Counted from the first letter of the stretch, positions 53,245 to 61,595 are shown. The stretch: 64,000 bases of DNA from Mycolicibacterium celeriflavum (GCF_010731795.1 NZ_AP022591.1:1860001-1924000), one strand, 5' to 3'. The notes: generated by a model not told the origin, from the sequence alone. A program made the numbers and translations.

Positions 53245-53811
53245 TTAGTGGTGGTTCCCCTCAAAGATGATGTTGACGAGTTCGTTGGTTTCGGCTTTGT
53301 GTTCGGTTGATGCCAACCTTTGATGTCCCCTTCGGTGAAAATCGCCGCGTTGAGGCGGCCCTATTAGAAATACCTTTTAGAAATAGCGTCTAAGGTTGAA
53401 GTTTGCAGAATGGGAATTGTTTAACCGGCACATGCCAACCCCACCACCTGCCTTACCCCAGCCAGCCGCGCTGCCCAACGGGACATAACGTCCCCCCAAA
53501 GGGGAACCAGCCACCCGCGCAGCGGCTACGGTCGCGTGCGCTCCCTTCGCCTGCGCTCACCACACCCCGATACCGCAACCCGCAGTGCGAGCTGCGCTCG
53601 CGGCGTACCAAGAGGTAGGCAGGGGGATCGAGTTGGTGAGTTAGGTATGAGTTACGTAGGTGGTTCCGGTTCGTGTTCAAGCGTCTACCGTCAACCCCGA
53701 TGCCCCTGGTCCGCAATCGTCGAACAATGAAGCGGGGGTTAGAAGGTGAGGTACGAGCCTTCTATATAGGGGGGTACCCAGTACCCAGTCCCCAGGCAGG
53801 TCAGAGGCGGT
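53245..53811. promoter_or_regulatory. Element control region with repeats
   Basis: About 570 bases without a convincing gene separate the RepA-like gene from the capsid-side genes. TTAGAAATA occurs twice, 14 bases apart (53364 and 53378), followed by TCTAAGG, in AT-rich DNA that could be the promoter of the leftward genes. Near the RepA-like 3' end the motif GTACCCAG occurs at 53774 and again, in part, at 53782; it recurs inside the gene at 53840, with its complement at 53823. These look like operator or terminator arms. Confidence 0.5.
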
Positions 53812-54819
53812 TTACTGAGCACGCTGGGTACAGGGTGGTTGTACCCAGCCGTCGCCGTCTTTGCGGATGCCGGCGCGGTTGATTCGCTGCTTGGCCGTGT
53901 TGTCCGTGATGCCCTCGCCCGCTGCGAGTTTGGCCGATGCCTCCCGCAGCGTCATCCCCCGGCAGTTGTCGTTGAGCCACGCCAGCAGTTGAGCGCCAGT
54001 GTCCAGCCGCGCCGTGGTGCGCTGCTGCTTAGGCTTATCCACGGCCTCACCGCCGCCGTCCCACGGACCACGGTTGAGGACCCTGTAGACCGGACCCGCC
54101 ATCGGCTCGGCTACCAACTGCTGAGCCTGTTCGAGCCCATTGCTGCGGATGATGAGTGCCGTGTTGCCGCCACGTAGCTTGCGCCTCGCCGTCTGGCGCA
54201 CCTGGATCCAGGTGCGCGCCTTCTGGGTGCTGGTGGACAGCCCCATCGGTGGGCTACCGGGAGTGGACCACCCGTGCTCCGACTCATGGTGAATCACCAC
54301 TACGGCGACGCCGCGGTTCGTAAGCTGCGTCAGCCCGTCAAAGACAGTCGTCATCGCAGAGGGGTCGCTGGTGTCGCCGGTAATCCCCGCGAGGTTGTCG
54401 ACCACGATGAAATTAAGCCCCTCCGCCATGACGTGATCTGTCAACGCATCCCACTCGTCCTGACGAACAGTTCGCCCGACGTGGAACATCGGAACTTCGG
54501 CATCGGACTCGCCCGGCGGTAGATGTCGATAAAGCCGCTGAGCGTATTCCACGTTAGAGCCGGGATCGGTCCACAGAATTGCCGGTCGCCACAACTTCGA
54601 CTTGTCCGGCTGCATGTCCAGAAACTCGCGATCCTCCACGATCAGCGACAGCAGCATCGAGGAAACGAGGTAGGACTTACCGACGTTCGAACGGCCGTAA
54701 ATCATTGTCAGCGATGAGCAGATCGTTTCGTGAAATATCCACGGCGGCGTATCTCGCGACTGTTCGTATGCCTCTTTTAGCGTGGTCCGCGGGAACCGTT
54801 TGGCGACGTCGATACTCAT
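53812..54819 (-). CDS. RepA-like P-loop ATPase/replication protein
   Basis: ATG 54819 overlaps the stop of the zinc-finger gene. The product has 335 residues. It has Walker A YGRSNVGKSY (42-49) and Walker B NFIVVDNLAGITGD (D141), then VVVIHHESEHGWSTPGSPPMGLSTSTQKARTWIQVRQT, typical of the RepA/DnaB-type AAA_25 helicase-like family. A C-terminal winged-helix-like segment (LLAWLNDNCRGMTLREASAKLAAGEGITDNTAKQRINRAGI) could bind the origin. It probably drives autonomous replication of the excised element. Confidence 0.8.
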   Translation of the reverse strand: MSIDVAKRFPRTTLKEAYEQSRDTPPWIFHETICSSLTMIYGRSNVGKSYLVSSMLLSLIVEDREFLDMQPDKSKLWRPAILWTDPGSNVEYAQRLYRHLPPGESDAEVPMFHVGRTVRQDEWDALTDHVMAEGLNFIVVDNLAGITGDTSDPSAMTTVFDGLTQLTNRGVAVVVIHHESEHGWSTPGSPPMGLSTSTQKARTWIQVRQTARRKLRGGNTALIIRSNGLEQAQQLVAEPMAGPVYRVLNRGPWDGGGEAVDKPKQQRTTARLDTGAQLLAWLNDNCRGMTLREASAKLAAGEGITDNTAKQRINRAGIRKDGDGWVQPPCTQRAQ

Positions 54820-54953
54820 TCGACGTCCCGTCCGCACCATTTACACGTCGGCCTTGACGCCTGAGAACGCGCAACTCCGTCGCAGTATTTACACTCATCC
54901 GGCAGTTTCAGCGTCTCGGCAAACGTCATGGATTCCGAAAATTCGTAGGTCAT
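54816..54953 (-). CDS. Small zinc-finger peptide, coupled to the ATPase
   Basis: The product has 45 residues from ATG 54953, about 10 bases after GGGGGA (ATG 54971 and 54929 are alternatives in frame). It carries CKYC and CKWC pairs 17 residues apart, a treble-clef or zinc-ribbon pattern. Its TGA overlaps the ATG of the RepA-like gene. It may be a replication-initiation partner or a DNA-binding regulator. Confidence 0.6.
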   Translation of the reverse strand: MTYEFSESMTFAETLKLPDECKYCDGVARSQASRPTCKWCGRDVE

Positions 54954-55009
54954 TAAAGATAGTTCCCCCATTGTCCGCTTATTCCATTACACGCAGTTCT
55001 TTGGTGAGT

Positions 55010-55258
55010 TCAGCGGACTTCGCGGTCCACGGCGCGGGCCATGTCGAGCACAACTAGCAGTCGGTGGCCTTCGGCGATCCGGTCGGCGTCGAGTGGGACG
55101 CGGCGATCCTGTAGTGCTTGGGCCAGCTTCCGGCCTTCGGCGTTGCGGTGACGCTGCGCGGTCTGCCGCTCTTTCGCGCACTGCGAGCACGGCCGGCCAG
55201 CCACCTTGACCAGGTGCTTGCCACGATTGCACATCATGTCGAATTCCTTGTGAGTCAC
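55010..55258 (-). CDS. Small element protein with cysteine cluster
   Basis: The product has 82 residues from GTG 55258. MCNRGKHLVKVAGRPCSQCAKERQTAQRHRNAEGRKLAQALQDR carries three cysteines in a C-x(13)-C-x2-C pattern and a helical basic region; the rest is DADRIAEGHRLLVVLDMARAVDREVR. Not recognised. It lies between an unknown gene and the zinc-finger/RepA pair in the leftward early operon. Confidence 0.5.
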   Translation of the reverse strand: MTHKEFDMMCNRGKHLVKVAGRPCSQCAKERQTAQRHRNAEGRKLAQALQDRRVPLDADRIAEGHRLLVVLDMARAVDREVR

Positions 55259-55284
55259 GAGATTTGGGCAGCCGTATCCGGCTC

Positions 55285-55776
55285 TCAGTTGAAGTCGTCG
55301 GGCACCGTGGGCGGGCTGAATGTGATCCAGAGGTCGCCGCCGTACTCCCCGAACAGAATCCTAGGCGGGACGTCGAGCACGCGGAGGTGAGCATCGCCGG
55401 TACGGCCGGTATCGGATGTGCGGTGACGCGCATGGACTGCCGCTCTGCCCCGAACCGCATGCGGACGTTCGTGTTTCGTGTATTCGAGGCATTTCGCTTG
55501 ATGCATCCGCGCAGCAAACAACGAACCATGCCAGCGTCGGCCGCAGCACCGCAGGTACCACGGTCGCGAGGACGGAGCCGTCTGCTCACCGAGCAGTTCA
55601 TCGAGTAGGAATGGGTCGGTCACAGGGTGCCGGTTTGAGGCCTTGCGGACCCTGCCGTCCGGATGAAGCTGAAAGTCGGGATGCCCGGCGATGGGCCGCC
55701 ACTTCGACGTCGGTCCGCGCTTTCCCGTCTTCTTAATTCTATCAATTGGGCCTTGTGCAGCCGGAGCATGTTTCAC
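55285..55776 (-). CDS. Element hypothetical protein, NUMOD4-like N-terminus
   Basis: The product has 163 residues from GTG 55776. The segment SKWRPIAGHPDFQLHPDGRVRKASN resembles the NUMOD4 DNA-binding motif of phage homing endonucleases (W.PI.G...VS..GRVRS). The rest, including PWYLRCCGRRWHGSLFAARM and VLDVPPRILFGEYGGDLWITFSP, is unrecognised. No HNH catalytic motif is seen. It may be a DNA-binding protein of the early region. Confidence 0.5.
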   Translation of the reverse strand: MKHAPAAQGPIDRIKKTGKRGPTSKWRPIAGHPDFQLHPDGRVRKASNRHPVTDPFLLDELLGEQTAPSSRPWYLRCCGRRWHGSLFAARMHQAKCLEYTKHERPHAVRGRAAVHARHRTSDTGRTGDAHLRVLDVPPRILFGEYGGDLWITFSPPTVPDDFN

Positions 55777-55811
55777 GCCGCGCTACCGTCGCGATCCTTT
55801 CAACCTCGCGC

Positions 55812-56078
55812 TCATTGCGCACCGCCGACAGGCTGCAGCGCGCGCCTGCGGGCCGATGCGGGCGTGATTCCACTCGCCGCGGGTGCGTGGGCGTTGGTGT
55901 TCTTGAAGATGGCCAGTGCGGCTCGGACGTCGTCATCCGACATCACCCACGTACGACCTAGCTTCGTGCCGGGGATGATCCCCGCGTTGAGCCGGCGGCT
56001 CAACCAGTCGACGGAGGGAAACGGCAGGACAAGCTCCCTGATTGGGCGAGCCAGGGGCTCATGGGTTTTCGCGTTCAT
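55812..56078 (-). CDS. Excisionase/AlpA-like HTH protein
   Basis: ATG 56078 is chosen because the product begins cleanly there (88 residues). LVLPFPSVDWLSRRLNAGIIPGTKLGRTWVMSDDDVRAALAIF is a helix-turn-helix_17 (MerR-type excisionase) domain: the recognition helix SVDWLSRRLN, then GTKLGRTWVMSDDDV as the wing. In integrative elements this protein bends attachment-site DNA and controls excision, or acts as a transcriptional switch. It is close to the integrase gene, which supports this role. Confidence 0.7.
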   Translation of the reverse strand: MNAKTHEPLARPIRELVLPFPSVDWLSRRLNAGIIPGTKLGRTWVMSDDDVRAALAIFKNTNAHAPAASGITPASARRRALQPVGGAQ

Positions 56079-56168
56079 GCGGTCAAGCGTTGCACCGGGA
56101 CCGGACAAACTGACCGCAGAATCGGGGCCGGGCAACGCGCTAACGCCGGTCGGCCAAGGCGTCTCGGT

Positions 56169-56423
56169 TCACCGACTGTGCAGTTCACCGATGGTTCTGC
56201 CGCTTCGGGTGATGTAGAGGCGGTTGTTGGTGTCCATCAGCACATCTAGAACGATGTTGCGCAGGCCTACCGCCTGACCAGCGACTATGACAGTTTTCAG
56301 CGGGTCGTCGTCGTATGACAAGTTGCGCAGGTCAAAGAGTGCGATGCTGCGGAAGTAGTCACGGAAGTAGTAGACGGAAAGACGCAGGCGCAGCCGATGC
56401 CGCTTAGCACCGGATCGCGCCAA
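56169..56423 (-). CDS. Small hypothetical protein between integrase and excisionase
   Basis: The product has 84 residues. LSVYYFRDYFRSIALFDLRNLSYDDDPLKTVIVAGQAVGLRNIVLDVLMDTNNRLYITRSGRTIGEL has a hydrophobic, folded look unlike a chance frame. The 5' end may be shorter. Not recognised; it lies 49 bases after the integrase stop on the same strand. Confidence 0.45.
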   Translation of the reverse strand: MARSGAKRHRLRLRLSVYYFRDYFRSIALFDLRNLSYDDDPLKTVIVAGQAVGLRNIVLDVLMDTNNRLYITRSGRTIGELHSR

Positions 56424-56471
56424 TCTCGGCGACCGGCTTTAGGTGGAGCGGGTGTAGTTGAGCGCGCCGCC

Positions 56472-57548
56472 CTACTTGAACGCAAGGGCGGCGGCGATTG
56501 CATCCGCCGCGGCCTCCGCGCTCTTGCGGTCGACGTGGCCGTACAAATCGACGGTCGTCTTGATCGACTCATGGCCTAGATGCGCTTGGACGACCGGCAG
56601 CGGGACACCGGCCTGAATCATCCACGACGCGCAAGTATGACGCAGGTCGTGTATCCGCGGCCGTGTCTTCAGTTTCGCCTTGGGTAGGGCCTTGTTCCAC
56701 ACGTTCGACCTCCACGAGTACAGGCGCACCGGCCCGTTGCCGGTTGTGGTGAACAACCACTTATGCGAGTAATCGAGCTGATCGAGCACAGCTCTCGGAA
56801 CATTGACCGTCCTGATTGACTTCGGTGTCTTGGGTGCGCCCAGCTCGTAGCCGCCCGGTGTCCGCTTCCACGACCTTGAGATCCGCACCGTTCCCGCTGC
56901 GCGGTCGACGTCAGCGGGAGTTAGCGCAGTGACTTCTGAGAAGCGCGCACCGCTGGCGACCAGGAACGTCACAAGCGGTTGGTAGTGCTCGGAGAACGCC
57001 CCTAGCAACGCCTGAAACTCGGACTTGTCGAGGCAGACCATTTCTTTACGCGGTGTTCTGGGCAGGCGTTGGTTGGCGCACGGATTGGCTGTTAGTAGTC
57101 CTTCGCGCACGGCGCAGTTGAGCGCCGACGAAAGAAACCCGTGTTTGTTGGAGATCGTCTTTCCCGAGCCGGTCAGGCTATTGAGCCACAGCGCGATATC
57201 CGCTCGGGTGAGCGACGACAAGGGCATGGGGGCTATCGCAGTCTCACCGATCTGAGCCGCGTACCGCCGGTACTCGGCGATGGTCTTCCGCTCGCAGCCT
57301 GTCAGGTGGTCGATGTGGGCGGTCAGGTAGTCGGCGAGGGTCGGACCCGTCTTGACGGATCGCGGTGTGTCACCGATCTCCCACGCCTCCATCGCCCGCT
57401 TCCCGCCAACGCTGTTGACGAGTGCGCGGAACTTCTCGGCGTCCGGCTCGTCGGCGAACGGCACGGAGGTTTGACGCGCGTCAAGGGTGAACAGCACCGC
57501 GTACGTGATGCTGCCGTCGCGGCGGGGACGCTTGCGGATGGATGCCAT
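56472..57548 (-). CDS. int: Tyrosine recombinase (phage integrase)
   Basis: ATG 57548 gives 358 residues; the frame stays open upstream into the attachment site but the family N-terminus begins here. An arm-binding domain (MASIRKRPRRDGSITYAVLFTLDARQTSVPFADEPDA), a SAM-like core-binding domain (LADYLTAHIDHLTG to LTANPC) and the catalytic domain follow, with R202 in GARFSEV, H300 and R303 in HDLRHT, H326 in GHESI and the nucleophile Y336 in DLYGHV. It integrates the element at the T-arm of ssrA next to its own gene. Only the element end and attR lie between them. Confidence 0.92.
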   Translation of the reverse strand: MASIRKRPRRDGSITYAVLFTLDARQTSVPFADEPDAEKFRALVNSVGGKRAMEAWEIGDTPRSVKTGPTLADYLTAHIDHLTGCERKTIAEYRRYAAQIGETAIAPMPLSSLTRADIALWLNSLTGSGKTISNKHGFLSSALNCAVREGLLTANPCANQRLPRTPRKEMVCLDKSEFQALLGAFSEHYQPLVTFLVASGARFSEVTALTPADVDRAAGTVRISRSWKRTPGGYELGAPKTPKSIRTVNVPRAVLDQLDYSHKWLFTTTGNGPVRLYSWRSNVWNKALPKAKLKTRPRIHDLRHTCASWMIQAGVPLPVVQAHLGHESIKTTVDLYGHVDRKSAEAAADAIAAALAFK

Positions 57549-57582
57549 ACAGCACCGTAACTCTTGACAAACCATTGACACA

Positions 57583-57610
57583 AGAAAAACCCCCCATCTC
57601 TGGGGGGTTT
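57583..57610 (-). terminator. Element-supplied terminator for ssrA
   Basis: On the minus strand AACCCCCC and GGGGGGTT pair as an 8-bp stem with loop AGAGAT and run into TTTCTTG. It begins 16 bases after the 3' end of ssrA. It probably replaces the native terminator that was separated by the insertion. Confidence 0.75.
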
Positions 57611-57625
57611 GACCTGCTGTTTTGA

Positions 57626-57650
57626 GTGGAGCTGCCGGGAATCGAACCCG
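57626..57650. repeat. Right attachment site (attR), shared with ssrA 3' end
   Basis: These 25 bases, identical to 45089-45113, are the T-arm and acceptor end of ssrA. Integration keeps the tmRNA sequence intact from this side. Confidence 0.9.
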
Positions 57651-57992
57651 GGTCCTACGGCATTCCCTCAAGGCTTCTCCGTGCGCAGTTCGCTATGCCT
57701 CTACTCGGATCTCCTGATCACGCGAACAAGTCAGGATGACGATCCCAGTCGCTGTTTGGTGTCCCGATGAGTCCCGCGACCGAACTCACCGGTTGATCCC
57801 TCTAGATGACGCCAGGATCCGGGTCGAGGGAGTCCCCGGTCTGACGGACTCACAGTCGCTTATGCAGCGAGTGCGAAGTCGCGCTGATTGGAATCGGCGC
57901 TTAATTGGTTGCAACGACGCTTACGGTGGTCTCTTGCCTGCACCGGCACGCTTCCCTTGATTCGATACGCGAAGTCGAAACCGTTCAGCCCC
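57626..57992 (-). ncRNA. ssrA: tmRNA
   Basis: The minus strand opens GGGGCTGAACGGTTTCGA and ends in the tRNA-like T-arm GTTCGATTCCCGGCAGCTCCA. The 5' GGGGCTG pairs with CAGCTCC to form the acceptor stem; the terminal CCA is not fully encoded. The tag frame, read from 57898 down to the stop at 57860, is ADSNQRDFALAA, very close to the mycobacterial tag I recall (ADSHQRDYALAA). tmRNA, with SmpB (encoded about 1 kb upstream), rescues stalled ribosomes. Its 3' end is the integration site of the satellite element. Confidence 0.95.
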
Positions 57993-58089
57993 TCGCATCC
58001 CCGCCGACCTTCGGCAGGACATTCCATCGTACGCCAGACCCAACAACGGATGCCAAGCATTTATGCCCGTGCCGACCTTTCGTCGCTGG

Positions 58090-58935
58090 TCAGATCACAT
58101 AGTTGAGGTGCTCGACGACACGCTTGCCGGTGTCCTCGTCGCCCCCATAGGCGACGGCATCGCCGTGTCGAACCAGGTTTGTCCGGCCCCCGGCCAGGCG
58201 GGCGAACAGTAAGGCATCGAGGGTGATCGTCGCCGTCGGATCGGCCTCGCCGAAGTCCTCCACCACCTTGCCTCGCCCCTCGACCGCGACGTTGATCGTC
58301 CTGCCCAGTGGGCCCGTCAGCACGATCGACACCCGCGACCCGTCCGGAGCCCGGCCCAGCTTGCCGACCACGAACCCCATGCTGGCGGCCATCTCGTCCA
58401 GCGCGAGTCCCGCCGGCGCACCGGTCGGGTTCGTCTCGGATCGACCGATCGCGTCCCGGATGTCGTGCTCGTGCATCCAGCAGTCGAAGATCCTCACCCG
58501 CATGAACCGGCCGTAGGTGTCCGGACCCGCCGGCGTCGCGGTGATCTCGTCCCAGCCAGCGTCGGACATCGCCGTCAACGCGTCGCGCCGTTCGGCGGTG
58601 ATGGTCCGGTACATCGCCAGCAGTTCGTTGGCGGGAAGGTCGCGCAGCTTGCGCACCCACCGTTCGTTCACCACGCCGATGTCATTGCGGACGTGCTCGA
58701 GCGTCGACACGTCGATATCGGCCTCCGGCGTCCCCACGCCCTGCAACATCGACTCGGTTCCGATCACGTGCGCGACGACGTCGCGCACCGACCACCCCGG
58801 TAGCGGTGTCGGTGCCTGCCACTGCGCGTCGGAGAACCCAGCGAGCACGTCGCCGATGGCGTCCCACTGCGCAAACAGTGCGTCGAGAACCGTTGCCTTG
58901 TCCAACCGGGTCACCGGGCGCGAGGGGCTGCTCAC
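58090..58935 (-). CDS. Maleylpyruvate isomerase/DinB-like mycothiol-dependent family protein
   Basis: The product has 281 residues from GTG 58935; a start at 59007 would add 24 residues that do not look like the family. ATVLDALFAQWDAIGDVLAGFSDAQWQAPTPLPGWSVRDVVAHVIGTESML is the four-helix bundle of the TIGR03083/MDMPI family, with metal-binding His residues in AHVIG and the distal HEHDIRDA motif. A C-terminal SCP2-like domain follows (ALDEMAASMGFVVGKLGRAPDGSRVSIVLTGPLGR). Members use mycothiol as a thiol cofactor. It lies about 100 bases after smpB on the same strand. Confidence 0.82.
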   Translation of the reverse strand: MSSPSRPVTRLDKATVLDALFAQWDAIGDVLAGFSDAQWQAPTPLPGWSVRDVVAHVIGTESMLQGVGTPEADIDVSTLEHVRNDIGVVNERWVRKLRDLPANELLAMYRTITAERRDALTAMSDAGWDEITATPAGPDTYGRFMRVRIFDCWMHEHDIRDAIGRSETNPTGAPAGLALDEMAASMGFVVGKLGRAPDGSRVSIVLTGPLGRTINVAVEGRGKVVEDFGEADPTATITLDALLFARLAGGRTNLVRHGDAVAYGGDEDTGKRVVEHLNYVI

Positions 58936-59035
58936 CGGGCGACGGTACCGCTCGGAGCCCGTGAGCGACCGTGGAATGTCCGCGGTTTGCGGCGTGTCGA
59001 GGGGCAAACACGGTCACTCGCGGTAAGTCAAGGAG

Positions 59036-59530
59036 TCAGGTCATGCCCTTGGCGCGGCGACCCAGCTCGCGGGTGATCTCGCGCTGGGCGTCGCGGCGCG
59101 CCAAATCTTGACGCTTGTCGCGGGCCTCTTTACCGCGGGCCAACGCCAATTCCACCTTCACCTTGCCCTCGGAGAAGTACAGCGACAGCGGCACCAGGGT
59201 GAGGTTGCCGTCGCGGATTCGACCGATGAGCTGGTCGATCTGTTTGCGGTGCATCAACAGCTTCCGGTTGCGCCGCGGCGCGTGGTTCGTCCAGGTGCCG
59301 TGGTGATATTCGGGGATGTGCACGTTGCGCAGCCACACCTCTCCGTCGTCGACGGTGGCGAACGCGTCGGCCAGCGAGGCCTGCCCGTCGCGCAGGCTCT
59401 TCACCTCGGTGCCGACCAATTGGATGCCCGCCTCGAAAGTTTCCAGGATCGAATAGTTGTGCCGAGCCTTGCGATTCGACGCGACGATCCTGTTGTTGCC
59501 GGACTTGGTCGGGTCCGCTTTCCTGGGCAT
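59036..59530 (-). CDS. smpB: SsrA-binding protein SmpB
   Basis: ATG 59530 gives 164 residues. The characteristic [86 protein letters not shown] and the positively charged C-terminal tail ([34 protein letters not shown]) are present. SmpB binds the tRNA-like domain of tmRNA, brings it to stalled ribosomes, and its tail fills the empty mRNA channel. It follows ftsX by two bases and shares strand and neighbourhood with ssrA. Confidence 0.97.
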   Translation of the reverse strand: MPRKADPTKSGNNRIVASNRKARHNYSILETFEAGIQLVGTEVKSLRDGQASLADAFATVDDGEVWLRNVHIPEYHHGTWTNHAPRRNRKLLMHRKQIDQLIGRIRDGNLTLVPLSLYFSEGKVKVELALARGKEARDKRQDLARRDAQREITRELGRRAKGMT

Positions 59531-59532
59531 GG

Positions 59533-60429
59533 CTACCTTCGGATGTAGAGCCGAAGTGTGACGTAGGCGGTGATTCCGGACATCGCCAGACCCAGGAACA
59601 GCATCAGCGGGGCGCTGAAGTACAGCACGTCGGCGTAGTCGACCTTGGCGATCAGGTTCGCCTGATAGAACTGGTTCAGCGCGTTCTCCAGGAACAACGC
59701 CCGCACCAATATCAGCCCGACGATCGCGATGACCACGCCTATCAACGCGGCCAGCATCGCCTCGACCAGGAACGGCAACTGGGTGTACCAGCGGCTGGCG
59801 CCGACCAGTCGCATGATGCCGATCTCGGTGCGCCTGGTGTACGCCGCGACTTGAACCATGTTGGCGATCAACAGGACCGCGCCAATCGCCTGCACCAATG
59901 CCACCGCGAACGCGGCGTTGCTGATCCCGTCGAGCACCGCGAACAACCGATCGATCAGGTCTTTCTGGTTGAGCACGTTGAGCACACCGGGTTGGCCGAC
60001 CATCGCCTCGTCGAATTCCTTGTGCTGCTCGGGATTCTCGAGCTTGACGATGAACGACGCCGGAAACGCATCGCGGCCCGCCACATCCTTGTACTGCGGG
60101 AACTTCTTGATCGCGTCCTCGTAGGCCTCGTCGCGGTTGAGGAACCGCACCGAACGCACGTCCTCGCGCTCCTCGATCTGCTGACGCAGCGCCTTGCAGG
60201 GGTCGGCGTCGCACGACGGGTCGTTGGCGGAGACGTCGTCGGTGAGGAAGACCTGGCTCTCAACCCGGTCCAGGTAGATGTTGCGGGACTGGTCGGCGAG
60301 GCGCACGACGAGCAGGCCGCCGCCGAACAGGCCGATCGAGATCGCGGTCGTCAGGATCATCGCAACGGTCATCGTGACGTTGCGACGAAAACCCGTCAGG
60401 ACCTCGTTGATGAGGAAGCCGAAGCGCAC
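59533..60429 (-). CDS. ftsX: Cell-division protein FtsX
   Basis: The product has 298 residues with four membrane helices: one near 21-42, a large extracytoplasmic domain (about 45-165, including [30 protein letters not shown]), and three near the C-terminus ([70 protein letters not shown]). FtsX and FtsE form an ABC-type complex that regulates peptidoglycan hydrolases at the septum, in mycobacteria RipC. It overlaps ftsE by one base. Confidence 0.97.
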   Translation of the reverse strand: MRFGFLINEVLTGFRRNVTMTVAMILTTAISIGLFGGGLLVVRLADQSRNIYLDRVESQVFLTDDVSANDPSCDADPCKALRQQIEEREDVRSVRFLNRDEAYEDAIKKFPQYKDVAGRDAFPASFIVKLENPEQHKEFDEAMVGQPGVLNVLNQKDLIDRLFAVLDGISNAAFAVALVQAIGAVLLIANMVQVAAYTRRTEIGIMRLVGASRWYTQLPFLVEAMLAALIGVVIAIVGLILVRALFLENALNQFYQANLIAKVDYADVLYFSAPLMLFLGLAMSGITAYVTLRLYIRR

Positions 60430-61121
60430 TAGCGATCCATTCCGTAGACGCCGCGCTGCTCGTCGCGAATCAGCCGGCCGAGTTCGAGTTCGACGACCCG
60501 CTGACGCATTGAGTCGACGATGTGGTGGTCATGGGTGGCCATCAACACCGTGGTTCCGGTGCGGTTGATCCGCTCGAGCAGATCCATGATGTCCTTGCTG
60601 GTTTCGGGATCCAGGTTGCCGGTGGGCTCGTCGGCGAGCAGCACCAGGGGCCGGTTGACGAAGGCCCGGGCGATCGCGACGCGCTGCTGTTCGCCGCCGG
60701 ACAGTTCCGCGGGCAGCCGGTTGGCCTTGCCCGACAGGCCGACCATCTCCAGCACGTCGGGAACCACCCGATTGATGACGTCGCCGCGCTTGCCGATGAC
60801 CTCGAGCGCGAACGCAACGTTCTCGAAGACGGACTTCTGCTGCAGCAGCCGGAAGTCCTGGAATACGCAGCCGATCACCTGGCGCAGGCTGGGGATGTGG
60901 CGGCCGGGCAGCTTGTTGACGTGGAACTTCGACACCTGGATGTCCCCGTGTGTGGGGCTGTCCTCGGCCAGCAGCAGGCGCATGAACGTCGACTTGCCCG
61001 AACCCGACGGTCCGATGAGGAAGACGAACTCACCCTTGTCGATTTTGACCGAGACGTTGTCGAGCGCGGGCCGCGCAGACGACTTGTACTGCTTCGTCAC
61101 GTTGTTGAGGGTGATCATCAC
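60429..61121 (-). CDS. ftsE: Cell-division ATP-binding protein FtsE
   Basis: The product has 230 residues and complete ABC ATPase motifs: Walker [19 protein letters not shown]-loop CVFQDFRLL, signature [14 protein letters not shown], Walker [14 protein letters not shown]-loop [13 protein letters not shown]. This small soluble ATPase pairs with FtsX in septal cell-wall hydrolysis control. It is the first of an operon-like series ftsE-ftsX-smpB. Confidence 0.97.
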   Translation of the reverse strand: MMITLNNVTKQYKSSARPALDNVSVKIDKGEFVFLIGPSGSGKSTFMRLLLAEDSPTHGDIQVSKFHVNKLPGRHIPSLRQVIGCVFQDFRLLQQKSVFENVAFALEVIGKRGDVINRVVPDVLEMVGLSGKANRLPAELSGGEQQRVAIARAFVNRPLVLLADEPTGNLDPETSKDIMDLLERINRTGTTVLMATHDHHIVDSMRQRVVELELGRLIRDEQRGVYGMDR

Positions 61122-61154
61122 GGGTCGCCAGTGTAGCCGGGCGACGGCAATGCC

Positions 61155-61595
61155 CTAGCTGGGCGGAGTTGTGGCGCCCTGCGGCAGCAGCTGCGGTTGC
61201 TGCGGCATCAGTGGTGGCGCCTCGGTCGTCGTCTCCGGTGCGGTCGTCTCGGTTGTCGGGGTCCGCGGGCCGACACCGTCCGGGTCCAGCACCGTCGTCG
61301 TCGGCGTCGGACTGGTCGTCGTGGTCTCGGTCGGGCTCGTCGTGGTCGTGGTGGTCGTGGTCGGGGCCGTCGTGGTCGTGTACGACGGTTCCGTGGTACG
61401 ACGCACGTTGGTGCGCGGCACCCAGGTGTAGTTGGGGTCCGGAACGAACCCCGGTGGGACCACGGCGGGAACGGGGGTGGGCCCGCGTTGCGGTTCGACC
61501 GTCTGATTCACCCAGAACAGCCCGACGAACGCGACGATGAGCACGATCGTCGACACCCGCATCCGGCCGAATCGGGCCTTGAACCAGTTCGTCAC
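61155..61595 (-). CDS. Membrane-anchored Thr/Pro-rich protein
   Basis: The product has 146 residues: a short basic N-terminus, one membrane helix ([20 protein letters not shown] near 14-33), then Pro-rich linkers and Thr repeats ([20 protein letters not shown]) suggesting an O-glycosylated wall-spanning stalk. The M. tuberculosis locus has a comparable proline-rich membrane protein (Rv3103c) between ftsE and the MscS gene. It overlaps the MscS stop by four bases. Function unknown. Confidence 0.8.
   Translation of the reverse strand: MTNWFKARFGRMRVSTIVLIVAFVGLFWVNQTVEPQRGPTPVPAVVPPGFVPDPNYTWVPRTNVRRTTEPSYTTTTAPTTTTTTTTSPTETTTTSPTPTTTVLDPDGVGPRTPTTETTAPETTTEAPPLMPQQPQLLPQGATTPPS

Larger units (their letters stand above)
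45089..57650. mobile_element. 12.6-kb satellite-like prophage element integrated in ssrA
   Basis: The element is bounded by a 25-bp direct repeat of the ssrA 3' end. Inside, reading leftward from the right end, are: tyrosine integrase, an unknown small gene, an HTH excisionase-like gene, small unknowns, a zinc-finger peptide, a RepA-like ATPase, three overlapping small genes, an HK97-type capsid, a small DNA-binding protein, a small terminase and three further small genes. An HNH endonuclease lies on the plus strand. No portal, large terminase, protease, tail or lysis genes are seen. Layout and size resemble the phiRv1/phiRv2 remnants of M. tuberculosis. It carries an IS21 insertion (45510-48139), so the ancestral size was about 9.9 kb. 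Confidence 0.85.

Noticed and set aside
53403..53730. Short frames in the element control region
   Set aside because: No ribosome sites and biased Arg/Pro/Ser composition; the DNA looks regulatory.
57549..57671. N-terminal extension of the integrase into the attachment site and tmRNA
   Set aside because: The sequence is the terminator, attR and ssrA; the family N-terminus begins at ATG 57548.
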